NCBI RefSeq assembly: GCF_000469135.2 | Contig: NZ_CP048117.1 | Span: 1,773,501 to 1,837,500 of the forward strand | Source: Bacillus sp. SB49 | GTDB lineage: Bacteria > Bacillota > Bacilli > Bacillales > Halobacillaceae | Direction of reading: 5' to 3' | Length of the DNA stretch: 64,000 bases | In this document: one piece after another, positions 19,718 to 29,152 of the stretch | Layout of the letters: each line of letters opens with the position of its first letter | Position numbering within the stretch: the stretch's first letter is position 1 | Program-made: the position numbers and the translations under genes | Notes under the pieces: model-generated | Database searches by the model: none | What the model saw: only the letters and a program-made list of their open reading frames with translations | Told to the model about the DNA's origin: nothing

Positions 19718-21841
19718 ATGGCAGAAGAAAAACAAGTGTTTTCCATAGATGTCGCCGGTCGTACATTTTCTGTAGAAATCGGTGAATTGGCAAAACAGGC
19801 AAATGGTGCGGCACTCGTCCATTACGGTGATACGACAGTCCTGTCTACTGCGACGGGATCCAAAGAGCCGAAGGACCTTCCGTTCTTCCCATTGACTGTG
19901 AACTACGAAGAGCGTCTATACGCTGTTGGTAAGATCCCTGGAGGTTTCATTAAACGGGAAGGACGTCCGAGTGACAAAGCAGTCCTTGCATCCCGCTTGA
20001 TTGACCGTCCAATCCGCCCGCTGTTTCCAGAGGGTTTCCGTAATGATGTACAGGTTATCAGTTCTGTAATGAGTGTCGATCAGGACTGTTCTTCTGAAAT
20101 GGCAGCGATGCTCGGTTCTTCGATTTCCCTTGGAATTTCCAATATTCCATTTGGCGGGCCGATTGCAGGAGTGATCGTCGGTCGAGTCGAAGGAGAATTC
20201 GTCATCAACCCGACTATCGAACAACAGGAGAAAAGTGATATCGATTTAACGGTTGCCGGTACGAAAGATGCGATCAACATGGTTGAAGCCGGTGCGGATG
20301 AGGTTGCAGAAGAAGATATGCTTGAAGCAATCATGTTCGGACACGAGGAAATCAAACGTCTGGTAGCATTCCAGGAAGAGATCATTGCAGCGGTCGGCCG
20401 TGAGAAAATGGACGTCCAGTTGTTTGACTTAGACGCCGAGCTTAAGAGCAAGGTGGAAGAACAGGCGAAGGATACCATTATACAAGCAATTAAGACGGAA
20501 GAGAAGAAAGCCCGTGAGGAAGCAATCGATCAGGCTAAGACAGAAATTCTATCCATCTATGAAGAGCAGGAAGCCGATGAAGATACCTTAAAACAGGTTG
20601 CATCGATCCTTGAACATATGGTGAAGACAGAAGTTCGCCGTCTAATTACAAAAGATAAAATCCGTCCGGACGGGCGTGGGGTGGACGAAATCCGTCCGTT
20701 GACTTCCCGTGTTGGACTGCTCCCACGGACACACGGTTCCGGATTGTTCACGCGCGGCCAGACACAGGCGCTGAGCGTGGCGACATTAGGGGCACTTGGT
20801 GATGTACAGATTCTGGACGGGCTTGACCTTGAAGAATCCAAACGGTTTATGCACCACTACAACTTCCCTAAATTCTCCGTGGGTGAAACAGGACCAATTC
20901 GTGGCCCGGGACGACGGGAAATCGGTCATGGTGCACTTGGTGAGCGGGCGTTGGAGAAGGTTATCCCTTCCGAGAAAGACTTCCCGTACACCATCCGCCT
21001 CGTATCTGAAGTACTTGAATCCAACGGTTCTACGTCTCAGGCAAGTATTTGTGCAAGTACGCTTGCTATGATGGATGCAGGTGTTCCAATTAAGGCACCA
21101 GTGGCAGGTATCGCGATGGGCCTTGTCAAATCAGGCGATGACTATACCATTTTGACAGATATCCAGGGCATGGAAGACGCGCTCGGCGATATGGACTTCA
21201 AAGTTGCCGGAACAGCCAAAGGTGTGACAGCCCTGCAAATGGATATTAAAATTGAAGGGTTGTCGAGAGAAATTCTTGACGAAGCTCTCGCTCAGGCGAA
21301 AAAAGGCAGAATGGAGATCCTGAACCATATGCTTCAAACAATGCCGGAAACTCGCGGTGAACTTTCTGAGCACGCACCGAAGATCATGACGATGAAGATT
21401 AATCCTGATAAGATCCGTGACGTTATAGGACCAAGCGGGAAACAGATTAACCAAATCATTGATGATACCGGAGTGAAGATTGATATCGAGCAGGATGGTA
21501 CGGTATTCATCTCATCCACCGATGCAGGAATGAACGCAACGGCACGTAAAATCATTGAAGATATCGTCCGTGAAGTGGAAGTCGGAGAAGTCTACGACGG
21601 TAAAGTGAAGCGCATCGAGAAATTCGGAGCCTTCGTTGAATTGTTCAAAGGTAAAGAAGGACTTGTCCATATTTCAGAAATGGCGGAAGAAAGAATTGGT
21701 AAGGTGGAAGATATCGTATCTCTTGGAGACACCATCCGTGTCAAAGTTAAGGAAATCGATAGTCAGAAACGAATCAACCTTTCCCGTAAAGCCGTTTTGA
21801 TCGACGAGAAAAAAGATGAAGAAGCGAATGTAAATAAATAA
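19718..21841 (+). CDS. pnp: Polynucleotide phosphorylase
   Basis: The main 3'-5' phosphorolytic exoribonuclease of Bacillus. It works with RNase Y, encoded near 46.6 kb. It has 707 residues from the ATG at 19718, with GAGAGGAG upstream. Two RNase PH-like domains (about 1-220 and 310-540, the second with [20 protein letters not shown]), a linker helix domain, a KH domain (about 555-615, [20 protein letters not shown]) and an S1 domain (about 620-690, [15 protein letters not shown]) are present. It is followed by a terminator. Confidence 0.98.
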   Translation: MAEEKQVFSIDVAGRTFSVEIGELAKQANGAALVHYGDTTVLSTATGSKEPKDLPFFPLTVNYEERLYAVGKIPGGFIKREGRPSDKAVLASRLIDRPIRPLFPEGFRNDVQVISSVMSVDQDCSSEMAAMLGSSISLGISNIPFGGPIAGVIVGRVEGEFVINPTIEQQEKSDIDLTVAGTKDAINMVEAGADEVAEEDMLEAIMFGHEEIKRLVAFQEEIIAAVGREKMDVQLFDLDAELKSKVEEQAKDTIIQAIKTEEKKAREEAIDQAKTEILSIYEEQEADEDTLKQVASILEHMVKTEVRRLITKDKIRPDGRGVDEIRPLTSRVGLLPRTHGSGLFTRGQTQALSVATLGALGDVQILDGLDLEESKRFMHHYNFPKFSVGETGPIRGPGRREIGHGALGERALEKVIPSEKDFPYTIRLVSEVLESNGSTSQASICASTLAMMDAGVPIKAPVAGIAMGLVKSGDDYTILTDIQGMEDALGDMDFKVAGTAKGVTALQMDIKIEGLSREILDEALAQAKKGRMEILNHMLQTMPETRGELSEHAPKIMTMKINPDKIRDVIGPSGKQINQIIDDTGVKIDIEQDGTVFISSTDAGMNATARKIIEDIVREVEVGEVYDGKVKRIEKFGAFVELFKGKEGLVHISEMAEERIGKVEDIVSLGDTIRVKVKEIDSQKRINLSRKAVLIDEKKDEEANVNK

Positions 21842-21851
21842 TAGTGAGAAG

Positions 21852-21879
21852 AAGAGCTGGCCCGCCAGTCTCTTTTTTT
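21852..21879 (+). terminator. Intrinsic terminator after pnp
   Basis: GAG-CTGGC pairs with GCCAG-T-CTC around a CC loop (one bulged base), followed by eight Ts (TCTTTTTTTC). Confidence 0.75.
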
Positions 21880-21942
21880 CCTTTAACAAACAAGTCTAAC
21901 GTACTCGCATGGATCATATACTGTCTCTAGAGGTGGTTGTCC

Positions 21943-22869
21943 ATGAATAAGAGAACGGTTGGGCTTTTTTTTATTCTGCTGTCATTTTTGGCCGGATTAG
22001 TACTTGCCTATTGGACAGTGGAGGAAGTTGTCTCCGTGAATGTGGATGCAGAAGATCCACTATATAAGGAAATAGAAGAGAGAAAATCGAAATACGAGTG
22101 GAAGGTGGAAGATGCGCGGATCGATTCTGTCTGGAAGAAGACACCGGGGATTATGGGCAGGAAAGTAAACGTAGAGGCATCCTACAAAAAGATGAAGAAG
22201 AAAGGGACGTTTGATTCTGACCTGTTTGTTTATAAACGCATCACACCTAAGGTTTCTCTTGATGATCTCCCTCCTTCCCCCATCTATCGGGGACATCCGG
22301 ATAAGGAAGCTGTGACCCTTCTCATTAATGTGTCCTGGGGGGAAGAGTATCTGCCGGACATGATTGAGACTCTTTCGGAGCATCAGGTGAAAGCGAACTT
22401 CTTTATTGACGGGGCATTCGCAAAAGAATTCACCAATCTTGTTCAAATGATAGAAGAAGAGGGACACACCATCGGAAGTCATGGATATATGCATAAAGAT
22501 ATGGCGAGAATGTCGAAAGAGCAGGCAACAGCCAATTTGGAACAGGCGGATGAGCTTTTATTCGGTTTGACAAAAGAGAACATCACCTATTTCGCCCCTC
22601 CTTCCGGCAGCTATTCACAGACGGCTGTGGAAGCAGCGGATGAGATGGGAATGGAAACGATCCTTTGGACCGTAGATACTATAGACTGGAAGAAGCCGAC
22701 AAAGGATGTGCTGCTTAACAGGGTGCTGGGTAAAGTTCATAACGGAGCTACCATTCTCATGCATCCGACGGAAGTGACGAGAGACAGTCTCGGGGAGCTT
22801 ATTGAGGGCATTCAGGATAAGGGATACAAGATTACAGCACTGCCTTCATTCTTATCAGAAGAACGTTAG
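21943..22869 (+). CDS. ylxY: YlxY, polysaccharide deacetylase (NodB-fold) family protein
   Basis: A 308-residue protein with one N-terminal membrane segment (GLFFILLSFLAGLVLAYW, about 8-25), a variable middle and a NodB-type domain from about 125. It is the ortholog of B. subtilis ylxY by position after pnp. Motif 2 is present as GSHGYMH and a motif-3-like APPSGSYS is seen. The usual first motif TFDDG, which supplies the catalytic and metal-binding aspartates, is replaced by LINVSWGEE. It may therefore not be an active deacetylase. ATG at 21943 with AGAGGTGG upstream. A CATATACT element, similar to a sigma-E -10, lies at about 21917, but no matching -35 was found. Confidence 0.85.
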   Translation: MNKRTVGLFFILLSFLAGLVLAYWTVEEVVSVNVDAEDPLYKEIEERKSKYEWKVEDARIDSVWKKTPGIMGRKVNVEASYKKMKKKGTFDSDLFVYKRITPKVSLDDLPPSPIYRGHPDKEAVTLLINVSWGEEYLPDMIETLSEHQVKANFFIDGAFAKEFTNLVQMIEEEGHTIGSHGYMHKDMARMSKEQATANLEQADELLFGLTKENITYFAPPSGSYSQTAVEAADEMGMETILWTVDTIDWKKPTKDVLLNRVLGKVHNGATILMHPTEVTRDSLGELIEGIQDKGYKITALPSFLSEER

Positions 22870-22889
22870 AGGAAGAGGTGCGGTACAGG

Positions 22890-23123
22890 ATGCGCATGAA
22901 ATCATTGGCTAAAAAGCAGGTCATCGATGTTGATAATGGAGAGAAATTGGGGGTGCTGGGGAAAGCTGATCTTATCATCGATCCCGCATCAGGGACCATC
23001 AAATCCCTTGTTATTATGAACCACGGCTTGATCGGCATTGGCACGTCGAAAAAGGAACTGACCATTGAATGGAGTCAGATTAAAACCATTGGGGATGAAA
23101 CGATCCTTCTCCACAGACGCTGA
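22890..23123 (+). CDS. ymxH: YmxH/YlmC-family PRC-barrel protein
   Basis: A 77-residue protein, nearly all PRC-barrel (KQVIDVDNGEKLGVLGKADL and SLVIMNHGLIG). The family is common in spore formers; its exact job is not known. I chose the ATG at 22890, nine bases after GAAGAGGTG; an upstream GTG at 22878 overlaps that site and the ATG at 22896 is also possible. In B. subtilis mlpA lies between ylxY and ymxH; here only 20 bases separate them, so the protease gene is absent. Confidence 0.82.
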   Translation: MRMKSLAKKQVIDVDNGEKLGVLGKADLIIDPASGTIKSLVIMNHGLIGIGTSKKELTIEWSQIKTIGDETILLHRR

Positions 23124-23144
23124 AGAAAGGATCCAATCATCATC

Positions 23145-23174
23145 CACCACGGCTTTTTGCTGTGGTGTTTTTTT
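23145..23174 (+). terminator. Intrinsic terminator after ymxH
   Basis: CACCACGGC (23145-23153) pairs with GCTGTGGTG (23159-23167) around TTTTT, followed by TTTTTTT. It isolates dpaA from upstream vegetative transcription. Confidence 0.85.
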
Positions 23175-23189
23175 GTGTTTAAAGCAAAT

Positions 23190-23217
23190 CACTATCTTGG
23201 CGTTACGGCATAGGATA
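23190..23217 (+). promoter_or_regulatory. Sigma-K promoter for dpaA-dpaB
   Basis: CATAGGATA at 23209-23217 matches the sigma-K -10 consensus CATAnnnTA exactly, and CAC at 23190-23192 supplies the -35 (hAC) 16 bases upstream. The B. subtilis spoVF operon is known to be sigma-K dependent in the mother cell. The element lies after the ymxH terminator and 38 bases before the dpaA ATG. Confidence 0.75.
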
Positions 23218-23255
23218 CAAGGAGATAAGATCATAGAAAGAAGGAGACATCCGTA

Positions 23256-24149
23256 ATGCTAACAGGATATCATGTAGCGGTAATAGGAGGAGATGCCCGG
23301 CAGATCGAACTGATCAGGCGCTTGAATGAGTGGGATGCCACGGTGTATTTGGCGGGGTTCGATCAATTAAATGAAAGCTTCAGAGAGGCAGTGGAGCTTG
23401 ATTTTGAAAGCCAGCAAGCAGAGAAACTCGATGCCGTCATCCTTCCCGTTGCGGGGACGGACGATCAGGGAAGAATTGAGGGGATTTTCTCCAATCAACT
23501 CATCGATTTATCGGAAGAATGGTTAAAGCGGACACCGGAGCATTGTCAGATTTTCACCGGAATCACAAACACTTACCTGACTAATCTTGCAAGTCGGGCA
23601 GGCCGTAAGCTGGTTCCGCTTATGGACCGGGATGATGTGGCCATTTACAATTCCATTCCCACGGTGGAAGGAACGCTCATGCTCGTCATACAGCATACAG
23701 ACTTCACGATACACGGATCCAAAGTGATTGTATTTGGTCTGGGACGTGTAGGTGTCGGTCTTGCAAGGACGTTCCATCATCTTGGTGCCGACGTCTCCGT
23801 GGGAGTCCGGACCCCGGAAAGTGCAGCAAGAGTATATGAAATGGGTTTAAAACCAATTGATATGAATGATATAACAGATAAAGACATGGGCTGCGATATT
23901 CTTTTGAATACGGTACCTCATCCTGTTGTCGATGCTGCCATTATAAAGCAGTTGCCTTCTCATGCGCTCATATTGGATCTTGCTTCCAAACCGGGAGGGA
24001 CAGATTTCAAATATGCAGATAAACGAGGGATCAAAGCTTTACTTGCACCCGGCCTCCCGGGGATTGTAGCACCGAAAACCGCAGGGAGAATTATAGCAGA
24101 TGTGGTCCAGAGGCTTCTGGACCACAAAGCGCGGAAGGAGAATGGATGA
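23256..24149 (+). CDS. dpaA: Dipicolinate synthase subunit A
   Basis: With DpaB it oxidises dihydrodipicolinate to dipicolinic acid, the calcium chelator that makes up much of the spore core; made in the mother cell. It has 297 residues. The N-terminal half has VAVIGGDARQIELIRRL (near 9-25), and the C-terminal half holds a Rossmann nucleotide site, VIVFGLGRVGVGLARTFHHL (about 157-176), and APKTAGRIIADV near the end. Also named spoVFA. Its stop overlaps the dpaB start. Its substrate comes from DapA encoded 3 kb downstream. Confidence 0.95.
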   Translation: MLTGYHVAVIGGDARQIELIRRLNEWDATVYLAGFDQLNESFREAVELDFESQQAEKLDAVILPVAGTDDQGRIEGIFSNQLIDLSEEWLKRTPEHCQIFTGITNTYLTNLASRAGRKLVPLMDRDDVAIYNSIPTVEGTLMLVIQHTDFTIHGSKVIVFGLGRVGVGLARTFHHLGADVSVGVRTPESAARVYEMGLKPIDMNDITDKDMGCDILLNTVPHPVVDAAIIKQLPSHALILDLASKPGGTDFKYADKRGIKALLAPGLPGIVAPKTAGRIIADVVQRLLDHKARKENG

Positions 24150-24745
24150 TGACAACATTAAAAGGAAAAGTAATCGGTTTCGGATTGACCGGATCGCACT
24201 GCACGTATCACGAAGTGTTTCCTATCATGCAGCAGCTTGTGGATAAGGGTGCGACGGTTATTCCGATATTGTCCTATACCGTCCAGAAAACAGATACAAG
24301 ATTTGGAGATGCGGAGGACCACCTGAAGAAGGTGGAGGAAATCACCGGGGAAAAACCGATCATGACTATACCGGATGCAGAGCCGCTTGGACCCAAACGC
24401 CCGCTTGACTGTATGTTAATCGCTCCTCTTACAGGTAATTCTACAAGTAAACTTGCGAATGCTTTAACAGACTCCCCCGTACTGATGGCGGCAAAAGCAA
24501 CACTCCGAAACGAAAGTCCTGTAGTGCTGGCAGTCTCAACCAATGATGCCCTCGGATTGAACGGGGTCAACATCATGAGATTGATGGCGACAAAGCATAT
24601 TTACTTCGTCCCCCTTGGTCAGGATCATCCATTCAAAAAGCCTAATTCTCTCGTGGCTGATATGACGCTTATCCCGGAGACTATTGAAGCGGCCCTCTTA
24701 GGGAAACAGCTGCAGCCGGTCTTGATCGAACGCTATCCAAATTAA
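24146..24745 (+). CDS. dpaB: Dipicolinate synthase subunit B
   Basis: A 199-residue flavoprotein-fold partner of DpaA (also spoVFB). GFGLTGSHCTYHEVFPIM (about 11-28) and MLIAPLTGNSTSKLANALTD are hallmark segments. Two start codons are adjacent (ATG at 24146 and 24149); both sit on GGAAGGAG, and the first overlaps dpaA by four bases. It is probably transcribed only with dpaA from the sigma-K promoter. The gap to asd has its own candidate promoter. Confidence 0.95.
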   Translation: MMTTLKGKVIGFGLTGSHCTYHEVFPIMQQLVDKGATVIPILSYTVQKTDTRFGDAEDHLKKVEEITGEKPIMTIPDAEPLGPKRPLDCMLIAPLTGNSTSKLANALTDSPVLMAAKATLRNESPVVLAVSTNDALGLNGVNIMRLMATKHIYFVPLGQDHPFKKPNSLVADMTLIPETIEAALLGKQLQPVLIERYPN

Positions 24746-24752
24746 GTGAAAC

Positions 24753-24782
24753 TTTTCATACAGGTATTCTTGGAAATATGAT
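24753..24782 (+). promoter_or_regulatory. Candidate sigma-A promoter for asd-dapG-dapA
   Basis: TTTTCA (24753-24758) and TATGAT (24777-24782) are 18 bases apart, 70 bases before asd. Separate vegetative expression of asd from the sporulation-only dpaAB genes requires a promoter here. No lysine riboswitch fits in this short gap. Confidence 0.5.
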
Positions 24783-24849
24783 AAAATAACAAAAATAGTG
24801 ACATATCTTACTATTCTTACAACAACACACAGAGAGAGGATGCCATTTG

Positions 24850-25896
24850 ATGAGTGAAGCAAAACAATATAATGTAGCCGTAGTCGGCGCGACAGGAGCG
24901 GTCGGACAGAAAATGCTCGAAACGCTGGAGGACCGTAACTTTCCAATCAACCAGCTTAAGCTTCTGTCTTCCAGTCGCTCAGCTGGATCGAAAGTGACAT
25001 TTCAAGGAAACGATTATACGGTGGAGGAGGCGACTCCGGAGAGCTTCGAAGGAATCGATATCGCTTTATTCTCCGCAGGAGGTTCCGTCTCCAAGAAACT
25101 GGCACCGGAAGCGGTCAAGCGCGGCGCTGTCGTTGTAGATAATACAAGTGCCTACCGGATGGCGGAAGATGTACCGCTCGTTGTACCGGAAGTGAACGAG
25201 AAAGATATTGCTGATCATAAAGGAATTATTGCCAACCCGAATTGTTCCACCATTCAAATGGTTGCTGCACTGGAACCAGTGCGCAAAGCCGTGGGGATGA
25301 AGCGTGTGATCGTTTCCACGTATCAAGCGGTTTCCGGTGCTGGAAATGAAGCAGCGGAGGAATTAAGGAATCAGTCCCAGGCATTCCTCGATGATACGGA
25401 TTTGAAAGCAGACATTCTTCCTGTAAAAGGAGATAAGAAGCATTATCCGATCGCATTCAATGCGTTGCCGCAGATTGACGTGTTCCAGGATAATGGATAT
25501 ACATTCGAAGAAATGAAAATGATCAACGAAACGAAGAAGATCATGCATGCCCCTGAATTATCCGTTGCAGCCACCTGTGTGCGCCTTCCGTTCTTCACTT
25601 CCCATGCGGAGAGTGTGTATGTGGAAGTAGAGAAAGACGGCGTCACGGTTGAGGAGATTAAGCAGCTTTTGGCCGATGCACCTGGTATTGTCCTTGAAGA
25701 TGACCCTGCGACACAGACCTATCCAACACCGCTTTCCGCGGCAGATAAAAGGGATGTGTTCGTCGGAAGAATCAGAAAAGATTTGGACGATGATCGCGGA
25801 TTCCACCTTTGGGTCGTCTCTGACAACCTGCTTAAGGGAGCGGCATGGAATTCTGTGCAGATCGCAGAATGCTTGATCGCGAACGAGTGGCTGTAA
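24850..25896 (+). CDS. asd: Aspartate-semialdehyde dehydrogenase
   Basis: Reduces aspartyl phosphate to aspartate semialdehyde with NADPH, the shared step to lysine, threonine, methionine, diaminopimelate and dipicolinate. It has 348 residues. The nucleotide motif [14 protein letters not shown] is near the N terminus, the active-site cysteine is C132 in [10 protein letters not shown], and the catalytic histidine region is near 250. ATG at 24850 with AGAGAGGA upstream (a TTG three bases earlier is less likely). It starts the asd-dapG-dapA unit. Confidence 0.96.
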   Translation: MSEAKQYNVAVVGATGAVGQKMLETLEDRNFPINQLKLLSSSRSAGSKVTFQGNDYTVEEATPESFEGIDIALFSAGGSVSKKLAPEAVKRGAVVVDNTSAYRMAEDVPLVVPEVNEKDIADHKGIIANPNCSTIQMVAALEPVRKAVGMKRVIVSTYQAVSGAGNEAAEELRNQSQAFLDDTDLKADILPVKGDKKHYPIAFNALPQIDVFQDNGYTFEEMKMINETKKIMHAPELSVAATCVRLPFFTSHAESVYVEVEKDGVTVEEIKQLLADAPGIVLEDDPATQTYPTPLSAADKRDVFVGRIRKDLDDDRGFHLWVVSDNLLKGAAWNSVQIAECLIANEWL

Positions 25897-25920
25897 ACTC
25901 ATATAAGTAGAGGTGGCCAA

Positions 25921-27162
25921 ATGAAGCTACTTGTGCAGAAATTTGGTGGAACATCCGTCCGGGATCAGGAAAGCAGATCCCGGGCGATCCATCATGTGAA
26001 AAATGCTTTGGACGAAGGCTATAAAGTTGTCATAACAGTGTCAGCTATGGGTAGAAAGGGAAGCCCTTATGCGACGGATACGCTTCTTGGGTTAATCGAC
26101 TTCCCAAAAACAGAAGTATCATTAAGGGAGCAGGATTTAATGATGTCCTGCGGAGAGACGATTTCCTCCATTGTATTTGCTCATGAACTTTGCAAAGCGG
26201 GAATCTCTGCTGTTTCCTTAACCGGAGCTCAGGCTGGAATTACAACCAATGAAGAGTTTACTCGAGCGAAAATTACGCAGATGAACCCGGCACGCCTCCT
26301 GCAGACTATGCAGACGAAAGACGTTGTCGTCGTAGCCGGCTTTCAAGGTCAGACGCTTCAAGGAGATGTAACAACCATCGGGCGCGGGGGAAGTGATACA
26401 ACTGCTGCGGCTCTTGGATCTGCGCTGAAAGCGGATTACATTGATATATTTACCGATGTCGACGGCATTATGACGGCGGACCCGCGGATTGTAAAAGAGG
26501 CAAGACCGCTCACAAGCATCACATATAATGAAATCTGCAATCTTGCTTATCAAGGTGCAAAAGTGATACATCCTCGTGCGGTTGAAATCGCTATGCATGC
26601 GAAAGTTCCAATCCGGGTGCGATCCACTTATTCGGATTCTCTCGGAACTCTGGTCACAGGTACGAAAGAAGAAAGCTTCGGTCAGGACATCCAGGAAAGG
26701 ACCGTCACCGGGATTGCTCATATGGACGGTTTAACACAAATCAAAGTACTTTCTAAGAAAGACCCCTCCAAACTCCAATCGGACGTATTTAAATCCATGG
26801 CTTCGGCTAATATATCCGTAGACTTCATAAATATATCTCCAATTGGTGTCCTTTACACCATAAACCATTTGTACACAGAAAAAGCCGTAGATATCCTAAC
26901 AGATCTGGGGTATGACCCTGTCATTCGCAGACAGTGTGCAAAAGTCTCCGCCGTAGGCGCCGGAATTACAGGTATTCCGGGTGTAACCGCACAAATCGTG
27001 CAATCTTTAACCGATCAGGGCATTCCCATTCTGCAGTCTGCTGATTCCCATACGACTATCTGGGTGCTGGTGAGAGAAGAAGACTTGATTCCTGCCGTCA
27101 ACGCGCTGCATGAAACCTTCCAATTGAATTCTAGAGCGAAGAATGGGGCGAACCTATCATGA
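25921..27162 (+). CDS. dapG: Aspartokinase I (diaminopimelate-type)
   Basis: Phosphorylates aspartate. In B. subtilis this isozyme, encoded beside asd and dapA, is inhibited by meso-diaminopimelate and supplies cell wall and spore needs. It has 413 residues: a kinase domain with KFGGTSV (7-13) and GRGGSDTTAAALG (about 156-168), then two ACT domains (from about 265) including TGIPGVTAQIVQSL. ATG at 25921 with AGAGGTGG upstream. Its stop overlaps dapA (ATGA). The inhibitor assignment comes from the family and neighbourhood, not from visible residues. Confidence 0.94.
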   Translation: MKLLVQKFGGTSVRDQESRSRAIHHVKNALDEGYKVVITVSAMGRKGSPYATDTLLGLIDFPKTEVSLREQDLMMSCGETISSIVFAHELCKAGISAVSLTGAQAGITTNEEFTRAKITQMNPARLLQTMQTKDVVVVAGFQGQTLQGDVTTIGRGGSDTTAAALGSALKADYIDIFTDVDGIMTADPRIVKEARPLTSITYNEICNLAYQGAKVIHPRAVEIAMHAKVPIRVRSTYSDSLGTLVTGTKEESFGQDIQERTVTGIAHMDGLTQIKVLSKKDPSKLQSDVFKSMASANISVDFINISPIGVLYTINHLYTEKAVDILTDLGYDPVIRRQCAKVSAVGAGITGIPGVTAQIVQSLTDQGIPILQSADSHTTIWVLVREEDLIPAVNALHETFQLNSRAKNGANLS

Positions 27163-28031
27163 ATTTCGGAAAAGTGCTGACAGCAATGGTTACTCCTTTT
27201 GACAAAGGTGGGGAACTTGATTTAAAACGCACGACAGAGTTAGTGGAATACCTGCTTGCAAACGGTTCGGACGGTTTAGTTGTTACTGGGACGACGGGGG
27301 AGTCACCGACACTCTCTGCTGATGAGAAAGTGACTCTGTGGACCCACGTCGTTCAAGTGGCAGGAGGCCGTGCTCCTGTCATTGCCGGAGCAGGAAGCAA
27401 TAATACACGTGAATCGGTGGAACTTTCCAAACGTGCCGAACAAACAGGGGTGGATGCTGTGATGGTCGTTGCCCCTTACTATAATAAGCCGAATCAGCAG
27501 GGGCTGCTTCGTCATTTCCAAGCGGTTGCGGGTGCCGTCCGTCTGCCTGTGATGATCTACAATGTCCCGGGAAGGTCTTCTGTTACCATTGCTCCGGAAA
27601 CTATCATCGAACTGTCTCAAACGGACAACATCGTGTCAGTAAAAGAAGCAACAGGAAACCTGGACGGAATGGCTCAAATAATTGAAAATACGAGAAGTGA
27701 CTTTTCGCTTTACAGTGGTGATGATCATTTGACACTCCCAGCTTATGCGATCGGTGCGAATGGTATCATAAGTGTATCTTCCCATATCATTGGTTCAGAA
27801 ATGCAGCAGATGCTGCAATTATTTGAAAAAGGGGATTATAAGGCAGCGGCGTCTCTCCACAGAAAACTTCTTCCCGTATTCCAAGCGGTTTTCTGCGCGC
27901 CTTCGCCTGCACCGGTGAAAGCCGCCCTCAAGAAAAAGGGGATGGACACGGGAGGGATGAGGCTTCCTCTTGTACCTCTCAGCCTGGATGAAGATGCTCT
28001 TATCGAAGCGATCATCCGTAAGTTTCCTTAA
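27159..28031 (+). CDS. dapA: 4-hydroxy-tetrahydrodipicolinate synthase
   Basis: Condenses aspartate semialdehyde with pyruvate. Its product leads to DAP and lysine, and by oxidation via DpaA/DpaB to dipicolinic acid. It has 290 residues, a TIM barrel. GTTGESPTLS (about 44-53), the tyrosine in MIYNVPGRS (about 131-139) and the Schiff-base lysine K162 in SVKEATGNL are all present. It overlaps dapG by four bases, so translation is coupled. A long perfect terminator follows; the rnjB gene found next in B. subtilis is not here. Confidence 0.97.
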   Translation: MNFGKVLTAMVTPFDKGGELDLKRTTELVEYLLANGSDGLVVTGTTGESPTLSADEKVTLWTHVVQVAGGRAPVIAGAGSNNTRESVELSKRAEQTGVDAVMVVAPYYNKPNQQGLLRHFQAVAGAVRLPVMIYNVPGRSSVTIAPETIIELSQTDNIVSVKEATGNLDGMAQIIENTRSDFSLYSGDDHLTLPAYAIGANGIISVSSHIIGSEMQQMLQLFEKGDYKAAASLHRKLLPVFQAVFCAPSPAPVKAALKKKGMDTGGMRLPLVPLSLDEDALIEAIIRKFP

Positions 28032-28043
28032 TAGCACATACAT

Positions 28044-28085
28044 CCGCCCTTCCTTCTTGTTACTGAAGGAAGGGCGGTTTTTTTC
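28044..28085 (+). terminator. Strong terminator after dapA
   Basis: A perfect 13-bp stem, CCGCCCTTCCTTC (28044-28056) with GAAGGAAGGGCGG (28065-28077), has an 8-base loop and is followed by seven or more Ts. Confidence 0.95.
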
Positions 28086-28196
28086 GACGCGCAGGTTCTT
28101 TGAATTGCAGCATGGTAAATCAAAGGATATGCCTGTATGATTCCAATGTGTTTAAGTCATACTACGGGAAAAGAAGAAAAGGGGTCTGATCATACC

Positions 28197-28916
28197 ATGA
28201 ACGAAGATACGCCCAAAGAAAAAGAAGCCAAACCACAGTCTTCTCTCGTAGATAAAATACAACAGCTGGGTCAGAGCAACGTGCCACAGCCCGGTGATTC
28301 CAACATTCACGTCCTGCCTATTATCGGTCAGGTGGAAGGGCATGTGCAGCTGCCACAGCAAAATAAGACAACAAAGTATGAACATTTAATACCTCAGCTG
28401 ATTGCGATTGAACAAAACCCGAAAATTGAAGGATTAGTTGTCTTGTTAAACACAGTAGGCGGGGATGTCGAAGCTGGCCTTGCCATATCGGAAATGATTG
28501 CATCACTGTCTAAACCGACCGTTTCCATCGTCCTTGGGGGCGGGCATTCCATTGGTGTTCCGATCGCCGTATCATCGAATTATTCTTTTATTGCAGAGAC
28601 GGCGACGATGACTATTCATCCCATCCGTATGACTGGTCTCGTCATTGGTGTCCCGCAAACCTTCGAGTATATGGATAAGATGCAGGATCGTGTCATCAAT
28701 TTCGTAACGAGGCATTCCAACATTGAAGAAGAGAAATTCAAGGAACTCATGTTCGAAAAAGGCAATCTGACCAGGGATATCGGAACGAACATCGTAGGGA
28801 GACAAGCAGTGGAAGCAGGCTTGATCGATGCCGTCGGCGGCGTGAAAGAAGCGATGGGGAAGCTGAATGAGATGATCGAAGCGAACAAAGATACAGGAGA
28901 GCAGGTCGTCCAATGA
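28197..28916 (+). CDS. tepA: TepA, ClpP-like translocation-enhancing / spore protein-degrading protease homologue
   Basis: A 239-residue member of the ClpP/crotonase-like serine peptidase fold. B. subtilis TepA was linked to protein export and later to degradation of small acid-soluble spore proteins during outgrowth. ClpP-like landmarks are INTVGGDV-type turn ([19 protein letters not shown]) and [16 protein letters not shown] use the ATG at 28197; an upstream in-frame ATG at 28137 would add 20 residues with no ribosome binding site. The AAAAGGGGT site is 13 bases away, a little far. It ends overlapping ylzJ. Confidence 0.85.
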   Translation: MNEDTPKEKEAKPQSSLVDKIQQLGQSNVPQPGDSNIHVLPIIGQVEGHVQLPQQNKTTKYEHLIPQLIAIEQNPKIEGLVVLLNTVGGDVEAGLAISEMIASLSKPTVSIVLGGGHSIGVPIAVSSNYSFIAETATMTIHPIRMTGLVIGVPQTFEYMDKMQDRVINFVTRHSNIEEEKFKELMFEKGNLTRDIGTNIVGRQAVEAGLIDAVGGVKEAMGKLNEMIEANKDTGEQVVQ

Positions 28917-29122
28917 GTATCCTTTACACGCCGCTCAGCGAACAGGACATTTTCCCTCCGGAGAACGAGGCTTATCAAGTGATTCTCCATCAACATGAGA
29001 AGTGCCCGTTAAAATGTGCGAAGACGCCGGATGGAAAGAAGCAGATCATGCAGATTCTATCCACAGATCCTGCTCATTATATGGATCCTGAGCTCCAGCC
29101 GGGACAATGGTTGGACTCGTAA
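28913..29122 (+). CDS. ylzJ: YlzJ-like small protein
   Basis: A 69-residue protein starting on ATGA at the end of tepA. It begins [17 protein letters not shown] and matches the small YlzJ protein that always lies between tepA and spoIIIE in Bacillus. No domain with known function; translationally coupled to tepA, so it may serve the same process. Confidence 0.75.
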   Translation: MSILYTPLSEQDIFPPENEAYQVILHQHEKCPLKCAKTPDGKKQIMQILSTDPAHYMDPELQPGQWLDS

Positions 29123-29137
29123 CACTACACCGCCCTA

Positions 29138-29146
29138 TGGTATAAT
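29138..29146 (+). promoter_or_regulatory. Extended -10 promoter for spoIIIE
   Basis: TGGTATAAT (29138-29146) is a perfect extended -10 (TGnTATAAT). No good -35 lies upstream, as is common for this class. The predicted start near 29153 falls at the first base of a long hairpin. Confidence 0.65.
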
Positions 29147-29152
29147 TAGGAT

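Noticed and set aside
24746-24849. Possible lysine riboswitch before asd
   Set aside because: The gap is about 100 bases, too short for the five-helix lysine element, and no conserved segments are seen.
28137-28196. N-terminal extension of tepA from the ATG at 28137
   Set aside because: No ribosome binding site and the added residues do not resemble the family; ATG at 28197 fits length and sequence.
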